Part shown: piece by piece, positions 1 to 12,540 of the stretch
Layout: each line of letters opens with the position of its first letter
Numbering within the stretch: the stretch's first letter is position 1
NCBI GenBank assembly: GCA_013180625.2
Contig: SNVD02010008.1
Coordinates: forward strand, 124,001 to 188,000
From: Boswellia sacra
Lineage: Eukaryota > Streptophyta > Magnoliopsida > Sapindales > Burseraceae
DNA length: 64,000 nt
Reading direction: 5' to 3'
The notes under the pieces: generated by a model
Seen by the model: the letters and a program-made list of their open reading frames with translations, nothing else
Database searches by the model: none
Told to the model about the DNA's origin: nothing
Program-made: the position numbers and the translations under genes

Positions 1-1439
1 CAGATTGGCACAAAAGCTGCTAACATGTTACAAGGTTTAATATCAAATTTAAGTTTCCCACATATTAATCAATGGTGCAACCATCAAGTCAGAGTTCTAA
101 TCCTACAAAAAAAACTGTGCAAGTTATGCAAAAAGAATTAAGAGCCCATGTCCTTCAGCCATAGACGCTTAAGAACTAAACATGTCCTTTCACAACTTTC
201 ACTATTCTGGAGGAATACCCACTTTTGCAATCAAACGAAGCATAATATTGAAAAAACACAGAAAAAAATAAAAATATTCACACATTTTGCGGGCATGCAC
301 ACACGAACCCAACTGACCACACGAATAACAATATCCCAAATGAACAGGAGTATTAAAGTAATGAGTTTTTTCTTTTTTTTCTTTTTAACAGTTGTAAAGT
401 GACGAGTTTACCACTCATTGCAGAGATCAAGCCTCACAAATTTTTCTTGCAAAAGTTCAACAGAATGTCTACTCTAACCCATGCCTGCTTAGAGGAAGCA
501 AAAACAACAAGAAATTTCACACTGTAACCAGGGACTCATGGTGCATTTCAGCATAAGCAAGAGCACAACAAATAGTAACTATATATATATAACAGTTTAT
601 TTGTGTGAAAGCAGAATATATAATCTAACACAACTGTAGAAAAAAAAAAATATATATATATATATATATACTTTTCAATAGCATAAATGCATAATAAAAT
701 TATGAAATCAACAACCAATATTGGATCCACAACCAATATGAAATCAAACTATTACCACTCGGTACTTCTTAATGTTCACTGAGACATTTTATCAAACAGT
801 TAAAACAAGCAAAAAAACCTATTCACTTCACCACTTCAAACTCCAACCATCCTTGACAGTTCGACTTCAATAGTTCAATTGACCAAAGTTTAACTTAAAA
901 TCAATAGATCCTACATTAAAAAATGAGTTATATGACGAGGTGAAAATAAATTCAAATAAAATATATAAATTACAGGACAAATCTGTTGAGACCTGTTGAG
1001 ACCACTTCAAACAGTTAAATTACAGAACAAAGCTTTCCTTCACACACCTGTTGAGACCACTCTAGAAACCAGAAGAAATGAAGGCCTTTACAGAACAAAT
1101 CGAGCAAATAGAAACCAAATGTCAGCAAATGCAAATGCAATTACAAAAACCGTAATAAAAAACTTTAATCTACAGCAAATGCAAGAGTAAAACATCAATT
1201 ATGGTTACCTCAATCAGCAAATGCAAGAGTACAGCTAGAAGGAGAAGAGAAAGAGTAGAGAGCAAACGCAATGGCTGATGAACCTATGGCAAAACGCCTG
1301 ATTAGAGAGAGAGATCTATGGCAAACGCAAATTTAAATCACCAAAACGCAAAAACAAATGTGTGAATCCATTTGGAAGAATTGATTAGAGAGAAATCGCA
1401 ACAGAGTTAACAAATGCAGAAGAAATGATGTTAGGGTTA
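1..1439. other. A/T-rich stretch, no gene recognised
   Basis: No coding similarity was recognised on either strand. The short open frames here are low-complexity or have no recognisable motif. The 1,000-1,440 part is rich in the words AAATGCAA and CAAACGCAA. It may be internal sequence of the CACTA-like element whose right end lies at 1,579, but its other end is not in the window. Confidence 0.5.
651..670. repeat. (TA)10 microsatellite
   Basis: A run of ten TA dinucleotides follows an A-tract. Confidence 0.95.
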
Positions 1440-1579
1440 ACCAAAAAAATAGAAGTCATTTGCGTCGGGGCTAACACTGCCTTATTTGGGGGTGGAGGCG
1501 TCGTTCGTGCAAATCCATTTACGTCGGGTATAAAAGCTGCCGTAAAAGAGCGACGTATAAAAGAATTTTTTTTGTAGTG
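1440..1579. mobile_element. Right terminus of a CACTA-like DNA transposon
   Basis: The sequence ends in TTTTTTTTGTAGTG, the reverse complement of a CACTACAAAA terminus typical of plant CACTA (En/Spm) elements. Just inside it, GC-rich words such as GCGTCGGGG, ACGTCGGGT and GCGACGTAT recur. They look like the subterminal repeats that bind the TnpA-type protein in this superfamily. The matching left end is not in the window, so the element either starts before position 1 or is truncated. Confidence 0.6.
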
Positions 1580-1666
1580 TGAAAACTGTCTAGTTTATTT
1601 TAATTAAGATGAGAAAATTGTGTTGTCTGATAGCCTTGGAGAAGTTGAATATGATAGGGTTTAAAA

Positions 1667-1746
1667 AAAAACTCATTTATAACAAAAGGGTAATTTAGAA
1701 ATTAAGTGAAAAACTCATTTATAATAAAAGGGTAATTTAAAAATTA
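1667..1746. repeat. Short tandem duplication (~42 bp unit, 2 copies)
   Basis: Two adjacent, slightly diverged copies of a unit containing ACTCATTTATAA and AAAGGGTAATTTA are visible. Confidence 0.8.
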
Positions 1747-2999
1747 CACGGGGTTTACTGAGAAAATAATAGTGATTCAAAAATTTTAATTAGGTGGAAT
1801 TAGAAATGCAGGTTAATGAGTTATAAAATGGGGGTCTAATAGAGCAACTCTTCTATTACTAGTTATTTATTAAGTCCCATTGTTCAACCCCCACAAATCT
1901 CTTGAGAAACCCTATCTCTATATTTAAAAAAGGTTATTACGGTAATCAAACAAGAATAGGGAAGAGAGGTATATATATTTTGCACCACCCATCAACCCTA
2001 ACAATGTCTTTATATATATATATATTGATGAAGTCTGCAGCTCCTCTATTTATAATAAATTGCTGTTGTTGCTTACTTGCCAAGTTTGTTGAGTCATTGA
2101 ATAGTTTTTAAAACTACCAATGTTATTACAAAGTCCATCTGTTGGATAAGGGACGTTTGTCATCCTTAGTTTTTATGATGTATATGCCCATAAATTTTTT
2201 TTTTTAAATTTATAAAAATAAATAAAATGAAAGGACTATTGAAAGTTAATCATATTTTAAAAAAAAATTAAGAGCATAGCTTAACCCGACAACTCTATAT
2301 ATAGTTCGTTTTTGTGTCAATTTGTCGAATGGTTAGCTATCCATTTAAGTTTTTTTTTTTTTTTTAAGAAGTAGTTATTTTTCAAAAATCTTCCTATGAT
2401 TTTGTTTGTTTTTGCATAGACCTCAAATTATTTTTTACAGCTGTTCTTTTATTATTTTTATATAATTAGAAATAATCAAAAAATAAAGATGTAATTTTGG
2501 TGGCCGTAAAAATTTACACAGCTAACTATGTGATATAAAATAAGATTAAAAAAAAAAGATTGGGACAATTTAAATTATTCTAACCATCAGCTATTGAAAA
2601 AAAAACAAACTTAATTTAAGTGTATCATACTTTACTTTTGGAGTTTAAAAGCATTATTTTCCTAACAAATTTAATTTTTGAAGTAGTATATTATGGATAG
2701 TGGTGATGAAAAAATATATTTTTATTTTATAACATTTTTGGTGAAAATATTTTAAAAAATAGAAAATTAACTTTGAATATTAAACTTGTATCTAAAAGTC
2801 AATGTGTAGCACTACTTTTAAATCTAATGGAACATATTTTGTAATCAACCAAACATAAGCAATAATTCTAAATATATATGTACCACTAAATTATATAATT
2901 TGACTTATATAACCTAATGTGATACAAAAATTATTGGGTACATGGCTACCACTTAATTTGTTAAAACAATCTTTCATTTATTTTTTAAATTTACCCATC
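1747..2999. other. Intergenic A/T-rich sequence
   Basis: Long A and T tracts and short frames without recognisable motifs. I see no gene or clear repeat here. Confidence 0.5.
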
Positions 3000-3664
3000 C
3001 AATAAAATTTATGTCATGCCTAGTTATAAATGTCCAATTGATTTTGTTATTAAAGAATTCATTTATTCTTATATATGGCAAAAAAAAAAAAAAAAGCTGT
3101 AAGAGTCCGCTGTGTCAAAGGAATTTCCAAAGATTTGATAGTGGATTTCCTAGAAAAGATTGGTCTATTATCAATTAACTTCTAATTAATATTGGGAATA
3201 TTTATTATCTATGTATTATTATAAAGCAAATTTGATATAATTCAAATTATTGCTTCCAAGAGTTTGATTGGTTGGTATTGGATGATGATATAATCAAGTG
3301 TAGATGATTAGTCCATTAATTGCAATATTTTCACATAATTAAACGAATATTAAAAGAAAATTTGACAACTGTTTAGACACAGCCGATCCTTATCCCACTA
3401 GATATAAATTAATAACCATATCTAAAGAACAAAACAACTCAACATCAAGATTTTTGTAGCCAAAAACAATACAAATTATTCAACTGGGTTTTAAATGAAA
3501 GCCCTAAAACTCCTTGTTGAATTTCTTACATAATATTTGGTGCTCTGTTTGAATAAAACTCTACAATAAAGCAGAAAATTAAGGAAAAAAAAGGAAAAAT
3601 ACAATTAGAAAAAAATAACAAATCTTTAGTAACTGATCCAAGAAAATTGAACAAGCAGTTAATA

Positions 3665-3678
3665 TTTTGGCGCCAAAA
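3665..3678. promoter_or_regulatory. Palindromic E2F-type site
   Basis: TTTTGGCGCCAAAA is a perfect palindrome containing the E2F/DP consensus TTTSGCGC on both strands. It lies about 330 bp before the ATG of the J-domain-like gene. The same palindrome occurs at nearly the same distance before copy 2. Control by E2F at G1/S is inferred from the motif only. Confidence 0.6.
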
Positions 3679-3894
3679 TGTTGAAAAAACCACTTTAATA
3701 ATCTATTTAGGAAACATATATAATAGTATAGAATTCAAAACAAACTTAGATTATAATCCTTGTATTACAATAAAATATAAATTAAAATTATCCAAATTAA
3801 CTCTTAAAATTATCACTTAATCACTTCATCACTTCTTACGACTTTCATTTTTTGATTACGATTAGGAAACAAATTTCACTTTCGTAATAATCTC

Positions 3895-3902
3895 TATAAA
3901 TA
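3895..3902 (+). promoter_or_regulatory. TATA box of J-domain-like gene, copy 1
   Basis: TATAAATA lies about 110 bp before the ATG. It is conserved in place as CATAAATA in copy 2 and TATAAATA in copy 3, followed in all three by a related ACAATTAGGAAAC block. Confidence 0.65.
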
Positions 3903-4011
3903 ACGTACAATTAGGAAACTTTTTTATTCTTTCATTCATTCCTCAAATTAATTATCCTCTCCTCTTCTTGATTTCCTCTTAAACTTGTTCTTTCTTTGCA
4001 TATATATCACC

Positions 4012-4512
4012 ATGACGGACGTTATGATCGCCACGGCCGAGGAGGAGTTCTCCAAGAAGAGCGTCGTCTCTGCTTTCAACTGGGCAATGTTAGCCAACTC
4101 ACTGGATCCTTTCTATCCCAACGTCAACAGATACGTTGAAGTTTATCGTATACACGTCGCGGCTGTCACCAAACTCCCATCAGGAACCCTAGATTGCTAC
4201 TCTATTCTTGGCATTCGAGAAGATCCAGTCGCGGTCTCCACGGAGACCATCATCCACACCTACGTCAAGCTCGTCGAGATCATAGACCCGGAAGTGCACT
4301 GCTCGAAAGCGGTTCCCAGTGCTTTCAAACTCATCGCCACAGCCTTTGAGGTTCTCAGTGACCCTAAATGTCGCCGTGCCTTTCACGCCCGGAATGGTTT
4401 GCCGCCACCGCAAGAGCAAAGTCTTCCAAGCACCACGAGATCTTGTGCTCCCAGAAGGCATGACAGTTCCGGTATTAGAAGTTGTAGGTGCTCTCCTGCT
4501 CGTGTTGTTTGA
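4012..4512 (+). CDS. Small J-domain-like protein, copy 1 (HPD lost)
   Basis: Single-exon frame of 166 residues. The first ATG, in CACCATGAC context, is conserved in the two paralogues downstream. Residues 1-55 form a helical region resembling the N-terminal part of plant nuclear-type DnaJ proteins. Residues 61-125 align with a J domain: DCYSILGI (61-68), AFKLIATAFEVLSDP (104-118). The HPD triad that activates Hsp70 reads D-P-E (92-94), so canonical co-chaperone activity is unlikely. No DUF3444 domain follows; the tail is short, basic and cysteine-containing, ending in RVV. The +1 frame over the last third also codes for a conserved hydrophobic tail (see findings). The protein could be a regulatory J-like scaffold or a decaying gene; strong coding conservation between copies argues for past selection. 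Confidence 0.7.
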   Translation: MTDVMIATAEEEFSKKSVVSAFNWAMLANSLDPFYPNVNRYVEVYRIHVAAVTKLPSGTLDCYSILGIREDPVAVSTETIIHTYVKLVEIIDPEVHCSKAVPSAFKLIATAFEVLSDPKCRRAFHARNGLPPPQEQSLPSTTRSCAPRRHDSSGIRSCRCSPARVV

Positions 4513-5910
4513 GTCTTTGAAATGGGGCTTTGACTGGACTTGTACTGAAGGGCAGACAGTCGGTGTTGACAAGTTGGAAGTGTTTTCTGTGTTTCCGTTT
4601 TTGTTTCTTCATCGTGCAGATTAGGTTTTTCAGTGTTAAAACTATTAATCCATGTACTTTACAATTTTATTATACACGCATTTCATTAATTTACGAACCA
4701 ATTCGAGTTCTCTTGTTCTCTAATTTCTATCACACATGATCATGATTATCAAATGGATGATAAAGAGATATGTGTTTATTTTCTTTTTCATTTTTATACT
4801 TTCAAATCAGTAAGTCAAATTGATTTAAAATTATGTAACTTCATTTTTGTTTGTTTCCATTACATGCATGGTCCATGCACACAATAATAAAATATTGTAT
4901 TTTATTTCAATATTTATTAAGTTATTGTTTTGTTCTTATATATCTTTTATTAATCTCCTAAATATAATAGTAGGACTAAAGTATAATTAAAGCATTTATA
5001 TATTTTATGAAATTGCGTCAACTACTAAATACCATTCAAAAACAAACTTATAAAGAGACGCCAGAAAAGTATAACCAAACTAATTTATTCAAAATATTAG
5101 TATTATATACACACAAGGACTCGTAAGCCCATCCAATATCTAATTATTATTTTATCCGTTTCAGAAAATCATATAAGTTTGATCAAAATCCATTTCAAAT
5201 TTCTTTAGAAAACCTTAAGTCAAAAGTCAGGCCTTATATTCTACAATTTTATTTTATTTTCTTGTGAAATACTTTTGGCGTTGAGACCTGATCATGTCCA
5301 ATTATTTCAAATTCTTGTTAAAGAAGTGAATTCTTCTAAGCCTTTTTTTATTTGATCTATATTATGTCGCGGTCTATTTAAAATTTACGACTCAAAGTTA
5401 TGATTCCAATAGCTACCATGTATGAAAAATTTTCATGGATGATAATTATCATATATCTCTTCGTAGTTCATTTTCACTTTTGGAACTTGTGTCACTTCAA
5501 TAATAATTATAATAATATTATACTTTAATCAATTATCTTGACTTCTTCAACAAAGTAAAATAATACTTTTGCGTACAGTTGTTCCACTCCTATCGAATCA
5601 TAAGTATCCTTGTCACATATTAAAAACTTTCTTGCGACTTTAAAAGTGGGGTAGTGTCAAAACTACTCTCAAATTTTAACTTAATATAATATCGAAAATG
5701 ATTATATCATTTTAATCAATCACATCTTTAAAGTTATTTTAAAAATTATTATTTAATATTTTTCATCTAAAATAAATTGGAATAAGAAGCAGGGATAATA
5801 TCAAAATTTTATCTGAAAAAATTATCACTCTAATTCAAAATGTTAAATTAATTAATTAAAATTAATTAAAATAACAAAAATAAAAATTAATCAAAGCAAA
5901 CTGAAAATTC

Positions 5911-6819
5911 TGGTGGTATGCAGTTATAAGAAATATAACAGTACGTTGTAATATAAATCGGCAAAGAGGGATTTTTACGTGGTTCGGTTATAAAAACCTA
6001 CGTCCACGGACAACTATAGAGCTGCAATTCACTATGTTCTTACTTGTACAATCTTTAGGACTTTTTACAGTGTTGACTCACTCTCACACACTGACCTAAT
6101 CTTTGACAAACAAAAACTTCGCAAAGATCATAAACCTTAGTGATATTGCCCACTCTCTGTCGTAGATAACTTAACAGAACACTGTTAAGTTAGACATGAC
6201 ACCCGATGTCTGATTTAGAATTACATAAACACTCAACCCGCAAGTTATTCCAAGTGTCTACTAACTCATACAGACTGAAACAACAACACATGTACGATTT
6301 CTACCACTCATACATGAATTAAAAGACTCAAAGAATCAAATCAAAGAAGACATTCCTTTTGCGTTGAAGCTTTCTTTGATTGTTGGAATGTCAAGACATA
6401 GACTCTCTCACAAAATCACACTTAATTCAGCTAACCCGCAAATCTCTTGATCTTCACCTTAAACAGCCGCCTGAATTGCCTTGTAAATATATAGTGAGAG
6501 GTCTGACCGAATCCCCTAGGAAATCCTATAAAATTTCTAATTAAAATCATATTAGGATTATTACGAGAAATAAAATAGGAAGTGTTATAAACAAATTCCA
6601 AAAGGAATTAGGACAAATAAATATTCTTTTATTCTAATTAGGATACAAGATATTATATCCTAATCTAAAGAGATATTTATTCCAAATAAAATACTTCCTA
6701 AAATATAATTCTAGAAACATTAAAATAGGAACAAAAATAAAATTCTTGTTTTATCACAAGTTGATCAAAACTCATCATGTGCATAGCACATGCATATGTA
6801 GTAGACTTTGACACCAACA
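5911..6819 (-). mobile_element. Degraded LTR (3' LTR of a minus-strand retrotransposon)
   Basis: Read on the minus strand, a G-rich polypurine tract is followed by TGTTGGTGTC, a normal start of an LTR. The segment contains a block matching TTACGTGGTTCGG ... CCTACGTCCACGG, which also occurs in the insert at 21,317. The distal end near 5,911 is a guess because no target duplication could be seen. The superfamily is unknown. Confidence 0.45.
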
Positions 6820-7700
6820 ATCTCCCCCTTTTTGGCAACTTGTGATAAAAACAAAAAACTATTTATGATCAAAGAATATCATATATAATAAGTTAATCAA
6901 TAAGCCATCATGAAAATACAAACAGAAAAATATCATGTGTAAAGAATTAACCAGTGAGCTGTTACAAAACTCATAACAGAACACTGTTAGAATAAAAATG
7001 ACTTTGTCAAACTGATCAAACAACACATGTTAATCAATTCATGATCAGAGCAATTATATCAATCAATGTAATCAGATCACGATTAGAACAAAAACATCCA
7101 ATCAAAACATTCATCAAATCAAGACATCTGGAATGCACACATAAAGCAAACATAAGAAGTTCTTCTTACTCCCCCTTACTACTTACTTACATCCCTTGAG
7201 AAATAATCAACAAAATAGAAGTAAGTAACCACGGTAATATCAGACATAACAAAAATATAAAAAATTTAGAAAACTCCTTGATCTCCCCCTTGATTTTAGC
7301 ACAAGTGCTAAAAGCACTTAACGAAGTCTTGGAGACTTGTGAATTGAAGGAAAAGAGGAACTGCCAGTGTGCTTGTTACGTCAGAGATGACGGTGCAATG
7401 TCACTCTTTTTGTAACTGGAGTAATCTCCCTGTAATTAAGTTTTTCAGAATAGAGAAAGAGAGAAGCAAGACGAGACAGGGAAGACACTGTTATGGGAGT
7501 ATGGAATGAACAAAAGAAGCCCAAAACCGGTTCGTAATATACTAGGCCAAATGTAAAAACAATTTTGTTTTTAACAAAAATTAATGTCAAATCTATTTCC
7601 AAAAATCGTTTCATAACTGACTTTAATGGACAAAAATTCAAATTTAATTCCAATTTAAACAAGGAATTCTAATAGAATTAGGATTTCTACCACTGAAAAT
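6820..7700 (-). mobile_element. Remnant internal region of the same LTR element
   Basis: It starts with the polypurine tract at 6,820-6,832, which is C-rich on the plus strand. Further C-rich stretches (ACTCCCCCTT, ATCTCCCCCTTGA) follow at about 7,170 and 7,281. No gag or pol motif is recognisable, so this is a decayed 3' end of an element whose remainder is lost. Confidence 0.35.
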
Positions 7701-7876
7701 TCTCCCTCTCAATTCAATAATGCTGACATGGCATTTTTTACACATGGACACATAAGAAAATCAAATTTCGGATAAGCACAAAGAGCATTGTATGTTATGA
7801 AAAACGTAACAGAACACAGTTAAAAATAACATAACAATAATAGCTGAACACATATGAATCATTCTAAGAAAGTATA

Positions 7877-8470
7877 TACTACAAGAAAAAAGCAAATATT
7901 TGACTGTTTTTAGCCGTCAAATATGTTATCATATTTGACGGTTTTTGCGCGTCATATATGTCACCGTCAAATATGATAATAGTTTACCGTTGGTCAAATA
8001 GTCAAATATCCACTACAGTATTATTTGACTCTTACGAAACAGTCAAGTTTTTGTACCTTTGGATTCAAATTTTAGGCCTTATTTGACGGTTTATTGAAGA
8101 AATATTTGACATTAACCGTCAAATATGACAAAAGTAACGGTCAAAATTTTAAACTTTGTTAATAATATTTGATAGTAACCGTCAAATATTTTGATTCCAA
8201 CGGTCGAATTTTTTAATATTTGACTGCTTATAACCGTCAAGTATTTTGCAGTAACCGTCAAGTTTTACGAAATTTTTTCATATTTGATTGCTTCTAACCG
8301 TCAAGTATGTGAGTATAGAATAATATTTGACCCTTATTGACAGACAAATATTATTAATTTAATACTTGACCCTTTCGATACTGTCAAGTATGGTAAATAT
8401 TTTGGCTCATATTTGACTCCGTACGAAATATATTTGATTGCTTTTGATCGTCAAGTATGTAAGCTATTTT
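7877..8470. mobile_element. CACTA-like left end with dense subterminal repeats
   Basis: TACTACAAGAAAA (first base changed from C) resembles the CACTACAAGAAAA end of the full CACTA element at 38,791. It is followed by many copies, in both orientations, of a word like AACCGTCAAATA / TATTTGACGGTT. Such short, dense, two-orientation arrays are typical of CACTA subterminal regions. No partner right end was found in the following kilobases, so the full extent is unknown. Confidence 0.55.
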
Positions 8471-8973
8471 ACAATCATATTATTACCTTAAATATTTGAA
8501 ATTTCAAACTTGGTTTCGAACTTGGTGAGACCTTGAAATTTCGAACTTGGTTTTAGGTTTACGAAATTTATAGATGAATAAATTACATCTGAATTATAGT
8601 CTATCAGACCTAACTATATTCTATCAACATTAAAAAACCATATTTAAATCCCAATAAATCCCAACACAAAATTGAACAATTATAGGTAGATTAAGGTTGA
8701 GATCTTACCATGGACAAAAATATTTTCACTAGCATAAATTATGCTTCTTAACATGAGTTTAAAATTTTCAGTTTGTGGAGGGCTAGGAATTCCAAATCAA
8801 GATCACTACTTGAAGACATTGAAAGTAAAATTGTATTACAAACAATCCTGAATTTCATAAAATTAATGTATAAAAGTTTCTACATGATAAATGGGAAACA
8901 TGTAACTGCAGTAGCGAAATTAACTAGCGTATCTGGATAATGCTAAGGTCTTTCAGCTTTGCAAAAGAAATAC

Positions 8974-9090
8974 CTGAATGGCAAAGATTAAAAGTTCACC
9001 AATGGAGAAAAGAGCAAGGAAACCATACATGCTCTTGAAACAAAAGGCACCAAAGCAAAATATTGCCCCAGTAAATGTAGTTGCTGCAAG
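8974..9090 (-). pseudogene. Isolated exon of a spinster-type MFS transporter
   Basis: Read on the minus strand, an AG acceptor (TTTTTTGCAG) precedes an open 117-base exon of 39 codons. A GT donor (GTATTT) follows, with phase 0 at both ends. The peptide, with TGAIFCFGAF and YGFLALFSIGELL, matches what I recall of plant sphingolipid-transporter spinster homologues (major facilitator superfamily), covering one membrane helix and a loop. No neighbouring exons could be found, so this is a gene fragment and not a gene. It lies about 0.5 kb inside the CACTA-like end at 7,877, suggesting capture by a transposon. The identification rests on memory of the family. Confidence 0.6.
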
Positions 9091-10422
9091 CTGCAAAAAA
9101 GGCCAAATAAGAGTTTAGTCCGACAAATTCCAAAACCATTGTCATGTGAGTTGAATAAGTAAAGCAAGTCAAATGTACCAAAAGGCCCCAAAGAATTCAA
9201 TTAACATAAAGCTCCTGGACGTTTCTATCTTATTTTAAGTAATTTAGACGGCTGAACAAACAAAAAATCACTTATTAATTTTATTTGTTCTTTTGATATC
9301 GCCTGATTAATTTTAGAACAGCAACACTTAATGTATAAAAGATTCAATCCTTGCAACAAATGTTCTAAACGCGGAGGCATCGTAGACACACAGAAAAAAT
9401 TTTGGCTACAAATGGTAGTCTTGCAACCCTCCAGCAACGTATTTTGAAAAAATTAATAAATTATTAATTTTTTAAAATAAAATAAATTTATGTTTTGTAT
9501 AATTTTTAAAAAAATTATCTTTTATTTTAAATTAATACGATACACAAGGACATCAAACACCATGTAATTTGAATTTAAACTATTTTTAATATTATATAAC
9601 GCAATTTAATACAGTATAATGCTATTTTTTCTATTAAAAATTTCACTACTATAATACCATAAAACAACTTACGATTGGTCTCACCTCTACCTCTATTGTT
9701 TATTTGTCTTAAAGAGAGGGAAATTCTTATGAAAATAATTAGGATAATAGAGTTTATCAAGTTATGTAAACAAATAAAGGGATCTATGGATCTTTGATTT
9801 GCTCCAATTTTTTTAAAGTCAATAGTAAGATTTGTCTTCTTCAATTAGATTTACTTTACGAGTAATAGTACACTCAAAAAGTTTACGTATCAAATTTGTA
9901 TACAAATTTGATATAGTACCACTAATTTAATGTCACATGACTTAGCTGCATTTATTACATTGACAACTTATATTAATATTTTCATTCATGCCATATTAAC
10001 TTTGTATACAGATTTTATAAGTGTAGCATTGTTATTATTTTACAGACTTTCAGTTTTAGATGATTCAATTTTGAGGTATTTATTAATTATTCATGCACAT
10101 CGATGCTTACTAAACTTGAATCTTCTATTAGCCATGCCTTTCATAGATAGTCGTTTCTTGTCCACTGGTGAAGCTGTCGTGCAAATGTGATAAACCTATA
10201 TTTTTTCAATCTTATTGGGACGCTGCAAAAAAAAAAAAAAGAAAAAAAAACTGAAACATACGATTATATGAGTCTTTTAAAAATTAATGATGTTATTAAA
10301 AATTTTGTATCATAATCACTTTTTGAACATTAAACAGCTAGATAAATCTTTTTGAGTCTCAAGTTTTATAGCTTAAAAGTTTTACTGAAAGATTTATCGA
10401 GCTATCGAGTTTTTTTTATTCC

Positions 10423-10459
<37 letters not shown>

Positions 10460-11473
10460 TGAGAACCTTAATCTAATTAGTGCTATTAATAGAATTTTTT
10501 TTTTCATTTTCCATGTTAATTATTGCAAAATGACTTTGCACCCTATGAAGCTTAAATGAATTATTTTATCTTCTTGACAAAACTATTATTTACTATATTA
10601 ACATTTCTATCATGTTAGCATATTCAAAGGATGGTTGGCAGTGGAATCCACATCATGGTCGCCAAAGCCACAATTTGATTGTACTGCATGTCTTACTTTG
10701 TTAGGCAGCAGTTTTGGTAATTCATAAAAAGTTTTTCTAAGATTTTATGTATTTATATTTATTATTTATTGTTTTAGGATTTTATAATTTTAACTTTAAT
10801 CTCCTTACTACTTTTATAATAATTACTTTTATAAATTAGTGTAATCTTATGTAAGGAAAATATTATTATTTATTTTAAGATCTAACTCATTTGATCAAAA
10901 TACTCACTCTCCGGCTAAGTGTTAACCGAGGCAACTAATGACCACCCATCAGTTTTCACGAAGTATTTTGAAGAGTAAGATGGATTTTATCGGATAATGT
11001 AAATAGAAAATTTATGTATTCTTATGATAATGAATTATGTTATTACAAACTATAATAATAAATGTTTGCAGACAAGGATCATCCCAAATGGAAGGCTTAC
11101 AGTCTGCTGATCGCCTTACATTTATTGAATCACCAAGTTGCATTGAATTAGTATGTTGGGAGGTAACAATGCATTGAATTGGCTTATGTACAGTGATTCT
11201 GGACTTAGTTATCTAAGAGATATGCATTACTTTAGGATATTGGGAATCAAAGCAAGAAGAAACACGCAGGCGTTGATGCAGCGAAAGATGCCATTAATGA
11301 TTATTTCGAGCTCACAATCTTATCAACGTCGTGCATACAAAATCTCTATTACTATATACACATGATAATATCGAGAATATACACATGATAATATCGAGAG
11401 AGTTTCAAAGCATATATATAGAATATCAAAGAAGTTAATTTCATAATATTTGTTAGAATAATACTTTATATAC
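9091..11473. other. Intergenic sequence, no gene recognised
   Basis: A/T-rich sequence with scattered short frames. The 86-codon frame at 9,930-10,190 has A/T-driven composition and no known motif. Short exon-like stretches near 10,620 and 11,075 could be gene fragments, but I cannot identify them. Confidence 0.4.
10423..10460. repeat. (TAT)n microsatellite
   Basis: About twelve ATT/TAT trinucleotides in a row. Confidence 0.95.
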
Positions 11474-12540
11474 GGGATAAATACATAGAGACCCCTCAGT
11501 TATGAGCTATCTAAACTGACCCTCCTAAATCGGAGAGTAACATAAAGACCCATGTTGTTAAATTGGAGTTACGAGATTTGTTTTATCTTTTTGTTAAGAC
11601 AAATTTACCCCAGTTTGTTCTATACCAAAGAAACATAATAATAATCATAATTATTCTAATATAAAAAAAAATTGAACAAACCAAGTATTTCAGTTTTTCT
11701 CTTCTGCTTTCCCGCATTTTCTTGGCAACCAAACACCTTGAAACAAGCCATTCAACCGCACCTGATTCCAACCATTCAACTAGCAACTTGGATACCAGCC
11801 ATTCAACTAGCAAAAACCAGCAAGCCGTGAACATACACCCTCTATTTTTTTGGTATCAAACAACTAGTCTCTCTCCTCCATCTCCTTCTTCCTCCTTTGA
11901 TCTGTTCGCTTTCCTAATGGACTTAATGGCATCCCACATGATATCAAACAGTGAGTTCTCAATAGCACCACCATAGCTTTGCAACTTGCACCGAAAAAAG
12001 AAAGAGATTAAAAATATATATATATAAAGGACTTGGGTCAAAGTTGAAATCCACCCTAGTGAGATGAAGGGTGTTGCAGCCGTTTTTTCTTATATTGCCT
12101 TTGTTGGGATATGTATGCGTTATTGATCTTTTGGAGGAAAAAAAAATTAAACATATAACCATTCGACTCCCAAGAACTCCATCTCCCTCTTCACTGTCCG
12201 ATCCTCCTCCACCACCATACTGTCATTTTTGTGGTGGTTTCTGCAGAAGAAGACTAAGCACGGAGAGAGATAGGAAGAAATTGGGTAGAGAGACGTGAGA
12301 AAAAAATTTGGGCGTGAGGAACCAGATTAAGGGAAAGAGAGATTAAAAAAAATATATTGATTGATCTTTTATTAAATTTTTAAATATTTTTTATTTCAAC
12401 AAACTAAAGGTCAATAATGCCCTTACAACGCTATTAGCTTCGACCGGCAGTCCAAAAATAGGGGTGATTTTGTTAATTTCTAATCTATAGGGGTGAGTGT
12501 GATTTTGCCCATAACTGAGGGGACTCTGCGTACGGATCCC
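11474..12540. mobile_element. TIR element of unknown class (~1.07 kb)
   Basis: The left end (GGGATAAATACATAGAG then CCCCTCAGTTATG) and the reverse complement of the right end (GGGATCCGTACGCAGAG then CCCCTCAGTTATG) form imperfect terminal inverted repeats of about 32 bp. Flanking bases are similar but do not give an exact target duplication (TTTATATAC against TTTGATATA), perhaps a decayed 9-bp site of the Mutator type. No transposase is visible inside, so it would be non-autonomous. Confidence 0.5.

Larger units (their letters stand above)
3000..5640 (+). repeat. Duplicated unit, copy 1 (J-domain-like gene and flanks)
   Basis: Blocks upstream and downstream of the gene at 4,012 recur around the related genes at 20,905 and 31,154. 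Upstream examples are CCAATTGATTTTG, TTTAGGAAACATA and ACAATTAGGAAAC. A downstream example is the CAAATTTCTTT region near 5,200, matched near 31,990. The similarity covers roughly 1 kb on each side, so a gene-containing segment was duplicated, not just the coding sequence. The boundaries are estimated by eye. Confidence 0.65.

Noticed and set aside
148..402. 84-codon plus-strand frame ending in a poly-Phe run
   Set aside because: Low-complexity tail from a T-tract, no recognisable domain and no promoter or splice context.
4189..4572. Minus-strand open frames opposite the J-like genes (also 21,082-21,336 and 31,322-31,609)
   Set aside because: They mirror the codon bias of the plus-strand genes; no domain is recognisable and they have no independent upstream signals.
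7877..8470. CRISPR-like array of short repeats
   Set aside because: Spacing is irregular, both orientations occur and the context is a plant CACTA terminus; CRISPR arrays do not fit this genome.
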